64,000 nucleotides of DNA from Albula goreensis (Eukaryota > Chordata > Actinopteri > Albuliformes > Albulidae). Each line of letters starts with the position of its first letter. Position 1 is the first letter of the stretch. Position numbers and translations under genes: made by a program. The stretch is from positions 25,476,436-25,540,435 of the forward strand of contig CM040762.1 in NCBI GenBank assembly GCA_022829145.1, in the 5' to 3' direction. Of this stretch, positions 40,425 through 51,852 are shown piece after piece. The notes below the pieces were generated by a model, which was not told the origin of the DNA, ran no database searches, and saw nothing but the letters and a program-made list of their open reading frames with translations.

Positions 40425-42057
40425 GAGCTGTCACACCCAGCTGTCAATCATTGAATTGTTTGAACCAATCAAAAATGTTTTTCATTCCACAGCCAGTGCA
40501 GTTCATTGCGCTGCTGCTAGCATATTGCTGGTAATACTATTAGCTGCCCCAATTTTGGTTCAATAAAACCACTCCCCATCACTGTATGAAGACACATCAA
40601 TTCATAGATGAGTAAAGCTCATTACCGTTAATTACAGTCAGGAGTGCCCATTAGCTAAATTTGCCAGGAGCAAAAATGCAATCAGCACATTGTAGCCTCA
40701 ATCAACAATTCCCAATACAGTGACAAAACAGCATGCATACAGAATAAACACATAGAAAAGAGCAAACTTTACAGGAACCTTATGAATGCACACAGAGTCA
40801 CTAAAGTCACTAATGAAAGATTTGTTTGACAAAATTTTGCCAAATACATCATAATGTATGGAATTGCTCCATATGTTGACAAACACATCCAGAAAAACGA
40901 TCAAGTTGGATAAATGTATGCATTTGTTGCTCCACATTTAAAACGTACTCCTTATATTCTGTTTTTTTGTTACATTTTCATATATTAGTTTCTCAGACTG
41001 AAGCATCCATCATTTCAAAAAACCGTTTCATTAAGGTCAAAGCCAAAACATGGTAAGGAGTGGAGTGAGTACGCACCTGAACTGGTTCATGTCTCAGTAC
41101 TCTCACTGACTGACAGCTGAGTGACCCGCTGTGACTGAGTCAGAAGGTGTTGTGGGGCTCAAACGCTAGTGGGTTGCATAATCCGTTCCGGACTGTACAT
41201 CACACACACTTAAGATAATGATGGCTGGACTCTTAAGTCACATAGAATGATGTGCTTGAACAATCCTAAGATACTGTTTTCGCAGTCTCTCTAGCACTAC
41301 GTGCACACTCTACCATAGCCCTGTAATTTAAAACTGCACCTGCTCCAATAGCTAATCCCCTGTTGCCCAAAATATACTACTTCCTTTGTAACTTTGCACT
41401 ATAAAATAAGACATGTTATTAATTCCAAGAGGAAGAAGGCATAGATGAAAACTCTCTCTTTTCATACCCCCACTCCTCTTTTGATATCCCTATCTAACCG
41501 ATGCAAACGATTGTGGGTTTACAAAAAGGTGGGACTGGACAGATGCTGGAGAAGAAGAGTGAAGCCGTTTTTGTTGCTCAGATATCAAGCTTTATTTACT
41601 GTCCTTTCGCGAGGAGACACCACAGCTATCTCTGGTAATGACACAGACCACTTTACACTGCTCCCCCTTCCTCTGTCACCGTAAAGAAAAAACAGCCGTT
41701 ATCAGCCAAAGCACAAAGTAGAGCACGTCGAAACAAACTGCAGAAATCGTATAGAGGGTGTAAATCTTCTGTTTAGACCTCAGTCTTATAAAAGAGGTAC
41801 CTGTGGCAAGAAAATTAATTTAGAGTATTCATGTGAGTCTGATAGGCTCCCCGTTATTTTAGTATTTACAAAACATTCCAACTTGTTTAGCTCTTGCATT
41901 TATCTCTAAGGATGTCAGTTTAGTATAATGATTATAAACTAGTCTTACAAGGATATACTTTATCAAGGTACTTCCCCTAACATTGCTTCAATGAAATATC
42001 CTGCCGTGTAAATAAGTAGTGTTTAAAAAGTGTGTAAGACACTCTGGACAAGAGAAT
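40425..42057. other. intergenic, no gene seen
   Basis: AT-rich sequence with short unrelated frames; no repeat family recognised. Confidence 0.5.
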
Positions 42058-42614
42058 TTACACTGAAAAACTTTGTTGAAAATGTACAGCATAATTCTAA
42101 CATTAATCTACTGTATTAATGTAATGTTGTCCAAAACTGTGAACAGGAAAGCATTCTGGGAGTAGAAATGGTTGTAATAACATGTTGTAAATGTACAGCC
42201 AACTTTTTACAGCAAAGTTTTGAGGTGACTGAACTTGTTTCCATTATTGTGGGCAGCAGTGTAGTCTAATGGTTAAGGAGCAGGTTTTCAAACTCAAAAA
42301 TGGTGGGTTTGAGTCCAAAGTAGAACATGCTATTATACTCTTAATCTAGATGTGACCCCAAAATGCTCTCCTGCCATAGGTGTGTAGAAATGCAAACTGT
42401 ATATGTAACTCTGGATATGTCTGTCTGCTAAATGTCTCAACAGTGTGTCACTGTAAATATTTTTACAGCTATTCTGTGTTATTTTACAGTGCTCTACTGG
42501 CAAAACTGTAATTTGCTATATCTTTCTATCATGCTGTAATTTTCAAATGCATAACAAATACTGCAAATGAATGGTACTGTACTGGTGAACCTGTTGAAAT
42601 GTTTTACAGTGTAC
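42058..42614. mobile_element. MITE-like ACACTG... element carrying a nested SINE
   Basis: The left edge reads ACACTGAAAAACTTTGTTGAAA. The right edge read in reverse is ACACTGTAAAACATTTCAACA, giving imperfect inverted termini with many TTTTACAG/CTGTAAA motifs between. The SINE at 42250-42440 sits inside, so the MITE arrived first. Confidence 0.55.
42250..42440 (+). repeat. tRNA-derived SINE
   Basis: GGGCAGCAGTGTAGTCTAAT carries a pol III box-A-like segment (TAGTCTAATGG), and GGTTTGAGTCC (42306-42316) matches box B. The tail TAACTCTGGATATGTCTGTC, then TGCTAAATG, is the conserved teleost SINE 3' end. Confidence 0.75.
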
Positions 42615-43191
42615 GAAATACCTGAGAGGCTAACTTTTTGAGTCAATCTTAGAACAAATGTTGGTTGAATGCAGGCTTCTGTTTTTAAGTGTATCTTGCA
42701 TTTTGAGCCCATCCACATTCATAATGGAACATGCTGTACTTGGCGAACAGCACTACTAATTTAATAGTTACAATACTGGATTGTAATGCTTATGGTATGA
42801 CAGCTGCTTCTCAGTATTCCTCGGAGAGTACAGTTATTTTACTATTGTCTTATTAAAATGGCAGATAAAAAAAACGAGCAATCAGTACTTTAGTCATAGG
42901 TTCTGAACTGCAGATGATGATAGTGGATGTAAAATCCAGTCTAATAACTTAGTAAGAGTAGTTAGTTGTAAACTTCTGCTGGAAGGTAATTTGATCTTGT
43001 GTATACAACATTGCAAAAAAGGATCAACATCAGATAAAAGGATGCAATCATAGGAAATATTTGTGAAAACTGAAGATGTAACTATGATCTAGCAGCCTGG
43101 TATTTTGGGTATGAGCAAAGCAAGGTGCACAATTTAAAACCATTTTGTCTCTCCAGAGATTTGTACTATTTTATGAGATTCAGTGATGTTG

Positions 43192-43382
43192 TGGAGGTGG
43201 GCATACTGTAGCTCAAAGCCCATATGTATTCATGGTAATAAGGCTGATAGGTGGGCATACTGTAACTCCAAAGCCCATATGTATTAATGGTAATAAGGCT
43301 AATAGGTGGGTATACTGTCTGGGGAGGTGGGCATACTATAACTCAAAGCCCATATGTATTAATGGCAATAAGGCTAATAGGT
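43192..43382. repeat. 55-bp tandem repeat, about 3 copies
   Basis: Each unit runs GTGGGCATACTGTAACTCCA, AAGCCCATATGTATTAATGG, TAATAAGGCTAATAG. The third is interrupted by a partial unit (GTGGGTATACTGTCTGGGGA). Homologous to the copies at 17137-17255 in il21r intron 6. Confidence 0.85.
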
Positions 43383-44191
43383 GCTGTGCACTGCATGTGG
43401 CCAGACGTTTAGGCAGGTATACTGTGTAAATACACCAGATGGGGGAACCCATCTTATTACACATATGATATGTATATCCAGTGACTGCCCCTAAATCTAG
43501 GTAAGAAACAAACCAATTAATAAATCAACTCATTACAGGGCCAAAAGACTCATAATATGGTTGTTATTCTATGTATTTTATGGGCAATACGCACACAACG
43601 CCCGGTGTGAAATTATCTCTGTTTAAGGAAGGATAATGTTGGGTTACAACAAACTTTAAATTTCAGAAAAGAAAGTGTTTGACTCATCAGCGTATGCACT
43701 AAAGCAGAATTATGCGCATAAGATGAAGCAGAGTTGCGTTATGTGGTACTTAACATGATTAAATAGTTAACATAATAAATTGATAAAGATATGCTAGAAA
43801 TGGTTAAAATTCAGAAAATATTTTGGATATATTTAAGACTGATAACGGCTGCAAGCTGATTGTGATTCTTCAGAAGCTCCAAGGTCATTCATATATTGTT
43901 AGCAATAATGTACAAAATAATTTTCCTGCATTTGGCAAATGACTTTTTTATCCGTTTTATCTAAAGTATATATTTGCGCTGCTCCAACATAGTACCTCTT
44001 AAAATGCTATGCATGACGTTGGTAGGTTATCACACATGTTGATGACAAATGGACGTACTCCAGTAAAGTTGGAGAATATTAAATGATTTATCATGACGTT
44101 AACAGATATCGTTCCTCATTCCATGCAAGATCCTCTTCTGTTCCCGGTACATATGACAATATAAGGTACCTGCACCCTTATTGTTTGAATG

Positions 44192-44199
44192 TGACGTCA
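44192..44199. promoter_or_regulatory. CRE palindrome upstream of usp31
   Basis: Perfect TGACGTCA (CREB/ATF site) about 1.18 kb before the usp31 start codon. A second perfect copy lies at 44681-44688. Confidence 0.35.
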
Positions 44200-44680
44200 G
44201 ACGTTACCACCGCCCTGCAGTGTGTCAGTGATCTCAGCTGATGGAGAGGAGAGTAGCGGCCTTCGTTGCAATGGATCTTGATTTGAGAGCTAAATTCCTG
44301 TTTTGGAACCATAAAAAATAAATGAAAACATGACAGCAAGCTGGACAATCGTCGGTGACCATGCTTATTCAAACCCTCGAATAGGACCAGATTTCTGTGC
44401 TGGAGGAAGGAACTATTCCTGCATCTCATGTGGGATTTCAGGGGGCTTTCCTTTAAGCAGCAGCAAGAGCGGCAACACCGGAGGCAATTTGCAGGAGTGT
44501 TTTACTTTGCAAAACAGCAAAAACGATCAGCAGTGCCCTTAGGTTTTGAAATAATCGCAGGAAATTATTTTGCCTACGACCTCAAGTCACCGCTCATGCC
44601 ATTCAAGAACTGAAGCTGCAGTTTGTTTAATTATACATGAGCGTTAGTGAAAATAAAGAAAACTGGTGTTCTGACTTTGC

Positions 44681-44688
44681 TGACGTCA
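44681..44688. promoter_or_regulatory. second CRE palindrome upstream of usp31
   Basis: TGACGTCA inside the larger palindrome GCTGACGTCAGC, about 690 bp before the usp31 start codon. CRE sites are common in housekeeping-type promoters. The transcription start itself is not visible. Confidence 0.4.
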
Positions 44689-45374
44689 GCTAAGTAGCAT
44701 GCCAGCTATCCATTATTTTGGAATGAATGAATGAGTGAATGTTATAAGCGACACTGTTTTTAATTCTGCGACATGGCCAGTTAAATTTTGTTGGGAAAGC
44801 CCTTTCCCGCGAGCTTGTTATGAACACATTGGGTAGTTTGCTGATACAGCGCTGTAGCTCAGCTAGCTGGCTAGCAAGCTAATTAAGTATGAATAACATT
44901 GAATGTATTTTAGTTATGAGATATGAAATTGAATTATATTGACAAGCTGGTTGTTCAGAATCTGATTCCTTGAGGTTATACATCGCTGCAATGTCTGTTC
45001 GCTTTTTGGAACCTAGATAGCTAGCCATTATGAAGACTTGAATTTGACGCGAAGAGTGCAGAAAGGACAGTGATATAGCTATCTGCCGTGTCCTGGTTGG
45101 CATTTTCAGGGACGCATAATCCATGCGCTAAGGAAGGGAGATGCTCATGTAGGCTTGACAGGTAGCTTTCTATGAATACTTATTTTTCTACAGAAATGGC
45201 TATCAGACAAGAACTTGCCTTCGACCAAATAAGCCAGGAATATCATAATAAACATTCTAATTCCATAGCGCTGGATATTTCCGAGCGTTAGTTTGCGTGC
45301 TTAGTCAAGCTTGCGGGCAAAAATAAAGCATTTGATAATTTGATAATTTTCGTAGCGTGTGTAGAGGGACCGGA

Positions 45375-45902
45375 ATGATGTCTAAATCGGCGACTAAAGA
45401 GAAGAAATCTTTCAGCAAGAAGCTGTTCCGGAGGGGCTCCGTGCGCTCCGTAGGGAGTTTCATGAGCCGAGTCCTTAGGACTCTGTCAACCTTGTCACAC
45501 TTCGGCACAGAGGAACACGCTGTCGAACATGAAAAGGATGATGGGGGCTTCACTTCGTTTAAGACAGCGGGCAAAGGTTCTGTCCCTTCAGACGAGAGCG
45601 ATTGTGGTGGCTTTCTAATCGGAGACAAGGTCCCCGGAGTGTCCGGTCTAAAGAACCATGGCAACACTTGCTTCATGAACGCGATTCTGCAGTGCTTGAG
45701 CAACACAGAGCTCTTTGCTGAGTACTTGGCGTTGGAACATTTCAGGGGGGGTGACGCAGAGGAGGACAAGTCCAAGTCGAACGGCGTGTTTTCGCACAAA
45801 AGGGGTCCACCAGTGAGGGGGGAGGTCACAGAGCAGCTGTCCAGTTTGGTTCGAGCTCTGTGGACTTTCGAATACACTCCACAGCATAGCCGAGAGTTCA
45901 AG
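45375..45902 (+). CDS. usp31: usp31 exon 1 (N-terminus and catalytic Cys box)
   Basis: Ubiquitin-specific protease (peptidase family C19) that removes ubiquitin by cysteine proteolysis. The exon encodes 176 codons and ends in phase 0 before gtatgt. Seen: a basic N-terminus with KEKKSFSKKLFRRGS, then VRSVGSFMSRVLRTLSTLSH, which is the USP31 signature; an acidic linker; then the Cys box GLKNHGNTCFMNAILQCLSN with catalytic Cys at residue 99. The exon closes with EVTEQLSSLVRALWTFEYTP and QHSREFK. The first ATG (45375) is followed directly by a second (45378), which matches the MSK start of mammalian USP31; either is in frame. USP43 is the closest alternative, but its N-terminus lacks the RSVGSFMSRVL block. 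Confidence 0.93.
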
Positions 45903-45960
45903 GTATGTCTCTTGTTAGATGGCACATATATTCCCTCTGCTGTGGCTTTTGTCCAGTTTA

Positions 45961-46008
45961 TGGTCATCATCTTCTTATGGTCATCATCTTCTTGTGGTCA
46001 TCATCTTT
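45961..46008 (+). repeat. 18-bp tandem repeat just inside usp31 intron 1
   Basis: TGGTCATCATCTTCTTAT-type unit repeated about 2.7 times, starting 59 nt after the donor. Confidence 0.85.
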
Positions 46009-47999
46009 ACAGCAGAGCAAAATGATTGAGGATTGTTGCCATTCTCCCAGTTCATATTGGACTGTTTACATATTTGTGGTTGGGTGTTTCTCTCACATGT
46101 GGTTGAGGTTGCTTGCGCATCATACTAATGGTGGTGGGCCCAGCATTTTAAAGCTTCTAGAGGACACTTAATTAGAGGTGTGTGCACATTTCTCCTGTGT
46201 TTGACAAAATTAAATCCAAAGGTAATTTCCTGCGAAGATGAGCATTTGGTAGTAAGTTCCTATCTCTAATAGCTGCAGGTCCATTTCCAATCTGCTGTGT
46301 AATCTCATACACATTAAGTCTAGGACTAATTTATAGAACCATACTATTGGCAAGTATGCTAAAATAATTTCATTGTTTGTCATTTTCCAGCTAATTGTAA
46401 AGTGAAGTGCTTTTTTTTCTCAGAAAACAACCATAGGTTTCCTTCAGCAGCTGCTCAATATATTAATGTGCAGTTTCGGATCACACAGCTGCAAAGCACA
46501 GATACCAGCTGTTGCCATGGTGCTGGCCATTCACCTTCACATGGCCTGTTCATACACACAACACAACCAGGATGTTGGGGGCGGATGGACCACCCCAATT
46601 ATATAATTAATTTCAATTTTCCCAATAACAGAGCACTGCATCACACCCAATCATAATATCATGTAGAATACAGTGCTATTTTGAATTAAATTAGAGTAGT
46701 ATAATGGAATTCACAAATAGTTCAGGCCTAATCTTACATCTTGAAAACTTGTAATATTGATTCATTTAGATTAGCGGATGACCTTTGACACTTTGTAATT
46801 GTTTTATCACCACACATATAAAAAGTTTAAAGATGGGCAAAACATTAATTATAAGATCATAAACCAGAGGAGTGGTTAATTATTAACAGAGACTGTAAGC
46901 CTTATTCTCTTCCTTTCAGTTGAATTATTTTTAGTCACAAGTGTGAATTATTAAATTGAAGGGGTGGGTTCATGATTGATCGCTGTAATTGTGAGAGACA
47001 GGGGATTGATATCGTTTGTCATTAGTTTTACTGTTACTTAACCAGGATGTCATGCATGTTATATGAGTTGAAGGCTTATTTTATAATTAAAAATGGCATT
47101 TTTAGGGGTGTAATGCCATAATGGTTTAAACTTGCTTGGTACGGTATGACAGTGAATCAGACTAAAATTCAGCCCATAGTGCAGTGGAAATATTAAAAAT
47201 GTAGTGAGATATTAAAAACTATACAAATATATAATGTTATATGCCTTTTGAGCCTGAGAAAAACAAGCTTATGTAGCTTATTCAAGCAATGTGCACCTGA
47301 TCAAAATGTAAATACCAACAACACATAATTCCTAACGGTTAGTGTAATACAAAGCCCGACTAGTCAATCATTTTCTATTCAATGGCAGGAGTAGGAGATA
47401 AGACTGAGCTTAAGGATACTCAACCACTCCAGTCTTGTGTTTAAGAATGCTTCAGCATCTCTGTTGAATATAACAATAGCCCCTTAGGTTTAGTTAGATT
47501 TCTTTCCCACAGGCAGTGTTGTCTTATCATGTTGTTATTTTAAGGACCCACCTGACTTATCCTGATACTTTATGTATCATATCCTGATGTTTTAAAATGG
47601 TGTTGCACAAGTATGATCCAAGACAAAAAAATTGGCATCTTGGCAAAAGTACATTTTAGTGATTTCCCTCCCCAGAATAATTTCTTATGTACCACACAAT
47701 ATGTTTTGCCTACATTACCCATGTGGCATAGCTGTCCTGTTCATATAGTTGCTAGGCAAATAAAGCTGTTACTTTTCTTGTCAGCAAAGTCATACATCAT
47801 TACTCTCTGATACTGTATCTATGTATATTTCTTCAGGTGAAATCAAGAAGTAAGTTCAGCTGGAGTTGGCCTTTAATTTGTCCACATGTCATCTACAAAC
47901 CGGCAAACTGGAGGAATAAATAAAAATTTAGTGAGGATGACAACAAATTACAGACTGTACTTTTTTGTAGCTCAACAGCTAGCCAGCAGCCTAACATTA

Positions 48000-48611
48000 T
48001 GGTTCCCAATGTCGGTCCTGGGGACCCACTGTGTATGCTGGTTTTCATTCCAACCACAACTGCAACCCCAGAATCTTAACAACCTGCTAATTGTTCATAG
48101 TAGTTCAATTGTTCATGCTTTTCATGATTAGAGAGATAATTTGCCATTATAGCTATACATGTCATGAAGAAAAAGCTCCTATATTCACATTGTGTATATG
48201 TGATTTTGCAAACAATACACAAAAAGAGTACGTTTTTATACCTGATAATTTTATACCTGATCAAATTATAGACTGGGGTGAACCAATACTCATCATTGAA
48301 CACATGATTAAACTCCTGAATTTTTTCCTTGTGCTTAGTAACACAATGCAGGTTAGGCTCATTATTATTAGCTTTGTCTTTGGATCCTTCATTATCTATC
48401 AGATGGTTAGTTTTAGTGGTCATGTGTCCAGAATCACCCTGGTCTTTAATATGAGTTAAAACGTTTTACTTGTCTTTATGAAATTGCCTGCAAAATGGCA
48501 CAATGTGAATTTAGCTTTTTCTTCATGACATGCATAGCTATGATGGCAAATTATCGCTCTAATCATGAAAAGCATACACAGTGCGTATTCAGGACAGATG
48601 TTGGGAACCAC
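48000..48611. mobile_element. long foldback (inverted-repeat) element in usp31 intron 1
   Basis: The left arm (48000-48195), starting with a GGTTCCCAAT-GTCGGTCCTG block, is largely the reverse complement of the right arm (48501-48611, ending TTGGGAACC). Nearly identical segments include TCATGATTAGAGAGATAATT and GTCATGAAGAAAAAGCT. The left arm has about 60 nt with no partner (about 48052-48112). The AT-rich centre (48196-48500) has frames on both strands (48091-48459 plus; 48076-48423 minus) with no recognisable product. Probably a non-autonomous DNA element. Confidence 0.8.
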
Positions 48612-49059
48612 TGATCTAAGCTATATTTTTCTGGAGCAGAGATATGTATGTGTTTGCTATCTGAATGCTCTCTCTAGTCAGATGTTTGTGACCTAAAATT
48701 AAAGAATGGCTCCCATTAATTGTGTGATCTTGAGCAAGAACCATGATATGTTAACTTTTGATTAAATAGTCCATTTTATTTATTTGGTTTGTAACAAGAA
48801 CAGTTTTTAAAATACATGTTACTGGGAGATTTTCTGGTGAAGGCCAGACCAGACTGTGCCTCCAGCACTGAGGTGTGTTCTACTGTTAAAACGGTAGCTT
48901 TTTTGCTTTTTAATAACAGAACAATACCAGCAAGCCAGTAATAATAACACAGGATAAACATCACAATACAAGACCGCAACAGTACCATAAATACATGTGT
49001 GTATACATGTTCTCTAATTACATACATTTTCATGCATGTAGTTAGAGAACAATATCAGA

Positions 49060-49103
49060 AAAAGTATAATAATAATAGAAATAATAATAATAGCAATAAA
49101 AAG
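49060..49103. repeat. AAT-rich trinucleotide repeat
   Basis: Interrupted (AAT)n such as AATAATAATAGAAATAATAA. Confidence 0.85.
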
Positions 49104-50618
49104 GAAACTAGGCCACTCTGTCAACTGTTGCTTCTCCTCTTGCATTATGCAACCTTAATCCTTCTCTTAGAATGAATTCATCTCTTGCTCTTATTAAATG
49201 TAATCATATCCTTGCCTAATTGTTACATTTTTTTCTTCCAATGCATTGCCTTGTGTTTTCTTGTTCTGTAAATAGCTGTTGGAGACCTTGCTTTTGTATG
49301 CAAACTTTCACAAAGTGAATCATTTTCCCCATGGTCAGTCCCAAATTGTTTCTGGCCAAGTGCACACCAGGAACGTCCTTTTCCTCCTGTGTCTGACCAG
49401 AGAGAGAGACTGCATTCATCGTCATTCTTCACACTGACCCAAATAAGACTGAGTCTGTTTATTTGCAGAGCTGTTCCTTAAGACTTATATGAAATTGGCA
49501 TTCAGTGCAATCCTGTTCCAGCATATGACTTTTGAATTTCTTCCTCCCAGTCTTGGTATAGCTATTCTTAATAACTTAATGTAATCCCACAAATTAGATC
49601 TTGTGTCTTTCCTTTCAAGTACTGTCACAATTTCAATTGAAATGAGTATCTTTTGGACAAATGAATATACTGTAAGGTACTTTAAGGTTCTGGATGCTGT
49701 TTGCAGTTTTGGTTCTCCTCTTTCCATGTGCAACCAAGGTGGAGTCCTGCTGAAGGTTAAAACGTGATTTCTGGAAATTTTGGACTGCATCCCATTAAAG
49801 TTAATAATATGGCGATGTGAAACTGCAACATATCTAAGCCTTATTAGAATTCTCAATGCAGAGCTCAGTGTAATTTTCCATCAGACTCTTATTGTGCCCC
49901 AAAAACTCTTGCACAAACTAATGAACAAAAGCGTTTAATTAATTGTGATTGCGTAGCCCTGGCCAGCCATGTGAAATACAATCACTCAGTAGAATTGCAG
50001 CTATTTCAGCATTACAGTGGATAAACAGGGCTGCTTCTGCTCTCCAAACTGCTCCCGCTTATTTAACTTCACCTTTTGGCCTGCAGCCTGCAGCCTGCAG
50101 GATCCAGACTGGCAAAGTGGACATAAAGTACTATATTTTCACTGACGGATGCATTATTAAAATCCATTGCCCCTGGGTGCGTTTCCCACATATTTTATGC
50201 TGGATTTCCTTTTGTTTGTGTTTTGTGGGAAGGGGGAAAAATTTAAACGATAAAACAAAAACGAGACATTGGAGGGTTCATCTCTCTGTTATTGTTTTTC
50301 ACTGCCATCGCTTGCTGGCTTGGAGCCTTTAGCAGCACATGGATCAAATCTGACTCAGCAAAATGACATGCTAACAGGTATCCACGCTCTATCTGGTTCT
50401 CAGAAAGGGGTTCATGAAATCTGAAAGTCCAATGCTACTAGCTGGTCTTTCGCTTACGAAAGACAAAGAAGAATATGGTACCTCAGTTGCAGTCATTCCA
50501 GGCCATGGAGAGCCTTGCGGTATGCTGGTTTTTGTTGTTTCTCAGTGCTTAATGACCAATTAACAACGTTAATTACACAGTCAACTCACCTAACCTGGGT
50601 ACTTTGGTCTCTCTTTTG

Positions 50619-51130
50619 CTGTGTCGAATGTCCCTACTACGCCCTATATAGTAGGCTAAAATTAGTACGTGTCGTAAGTAGTGTGTCCAATTTCGATTAA
50701 TGAATCGAGCAGTACGCGAACGTTATCCGGATGGCCTACTGCTTCTGGTAAAATTTTGCAGTGTGGAAGCACTGGACACTGTGCTATCCCAGAATCCTGT
50801 TCATGCAGAGATACCACAGATTAAGAAACAGAATCCCTTTGCCTCCTTCCTCTGTTTGCGAGAAAAACGCCAAGAAAAATTACTCAAAGTTTTAGGAATA
50901 TTTTTGCCAATAAATAGACAAATAAATGAGAAACTGAATGAGGAAATTTTAAGAGGAAGTTTTTCTAGGACGGATGTACGTCAGTTGGAAAAATCTGGCT
51001 GTGAGACTGGAAGAAATGGTGGCCGCAGTGTGTCCGAATGCTAACGTACTGCAGGTCCATAGTAGCCACTACATTGACGCAAGAGCAGTACAATTTCAAC
51101 AGAATTCCGTTGGCGCTATATAGTAGCCTG
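50619..51130. repeat. putative DNA-transposon-derived repeat
   Basis: CGCCCTATATAGTAGGC near the left edge and GGCGCTATATAGTAGCC near the right edge, together with TGTGTCCAATTTCG and TGTGTCCGAATGC blocks, resemble the ends of non-autonomous fish DNA elements. A 114-residue frame lies within (50700-51044) but matches nothing I know. Confidence 0.35.
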
Positions 51131-51781
51131 TTTCAGATTCAGCTTGTGAGGTGGAAGTCTAGATGCAGACAAAACACCAATGCACACTGTGACCTGGAAG
51201 AAGTATCATTGGGCTACATGTTGAAGATTTATTTCATCACTGGGCTTGAGTGCTTCAGCAAACCCCACCCCTTTTCATACCTGGGGCATCCTACATTTGA
51301 AAGGGTATCAAAATACATCGCTGGCTGTAGGTCTGTGAATGTGGACTGATAGCCAGATGAGTGGAACAATTCATTAACAGGTCTAACTCATGTAGACCTT
51401 TGAGAAGGTCGAGCCTGTAGAAGTGGTGCTTGAATTCAGTTAGAGAAGCACTAGAAGACGGTCTCTCCCTTTATACTATTAGCCTACATGAGATGTAATT
51501 TATAATAATCGATCCATAATGGGGGGCGTGTCCATCCTGCTGTGATGCCTTATGGTGTTGATCAGTCCAGCTTGTGTTGGTCATTCACATAGAACTGCTT
51601 GCATGCTGATACCACTATGAGATTGTATTGATGCAATTCTCTCTTGGCTGAAAGGTGGTACTGAACTGCCTGCTCGTCTGTAAAGTTTTCCTCATTGTGA
51701 GGGTGGAAATGGATCTGTGGTGCAAAGCTCACATGCAGGCCAACTGTTTTTTAGTTGGTTTACTGATATCAGCCATACCTG

Positions 51782-51852
51782 TGGGGGGTGGGGAGGGGGG
51801 GGTGGTTTTGTAGTGAAGATGTCATTAGCGGGGGGTGGGGGGTGGTGGGTTG
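51782..51852 (+). other. G-rich stretch with quadruplex potential
   Basis: Two clusters of G runs (GGGGGGTGGGGAGGGGGGGG and, after 30 nt, GCGGGGGGTGGGGGGTGGTG) on the usp31 sense strand satisfy the usual four-run G-quadruplex pattern. Confidence 0.6.

Larger units (their letters stand above)
43383..45374. other. usp31 upstream region, presumed promoter and 5' UTR
   Basis: Contains the two CRE palindromes. CpG content rises toward exon 1. No TATA box or transcription start can be fixed. Short frames at 44330-44613 have no recognisable product. Confidence 0.45.

Noticed and set aside
43192..43382. Regular repeats considered as a CRISPR-like array
   Set aside because: The units are contiguous tandem copies without unique spacers, in a vertebrate genome.
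44851..44880. GCTGTAGCTCAGCTAGCTGG as a tRNA-like box A
   Set aside because: No cloverleaf or B box follows at the proper distance.
45305..45970. 221-residue minus-strand frame
   Set aside because: It is the antisense shadow of usp31 exon 1, which has strong protein homology on the plus strand.
48076..48459. Overlapping frames on both strands (122 and 115 residues)
   Set aside because: They lie in a foldback element; no domain, no start context, no splice partners.
50700..51044. 114-residue plus-strand frame
   Set aside because: Lies inside a putative DNA-transposon-derived repeat; no homology recognised.
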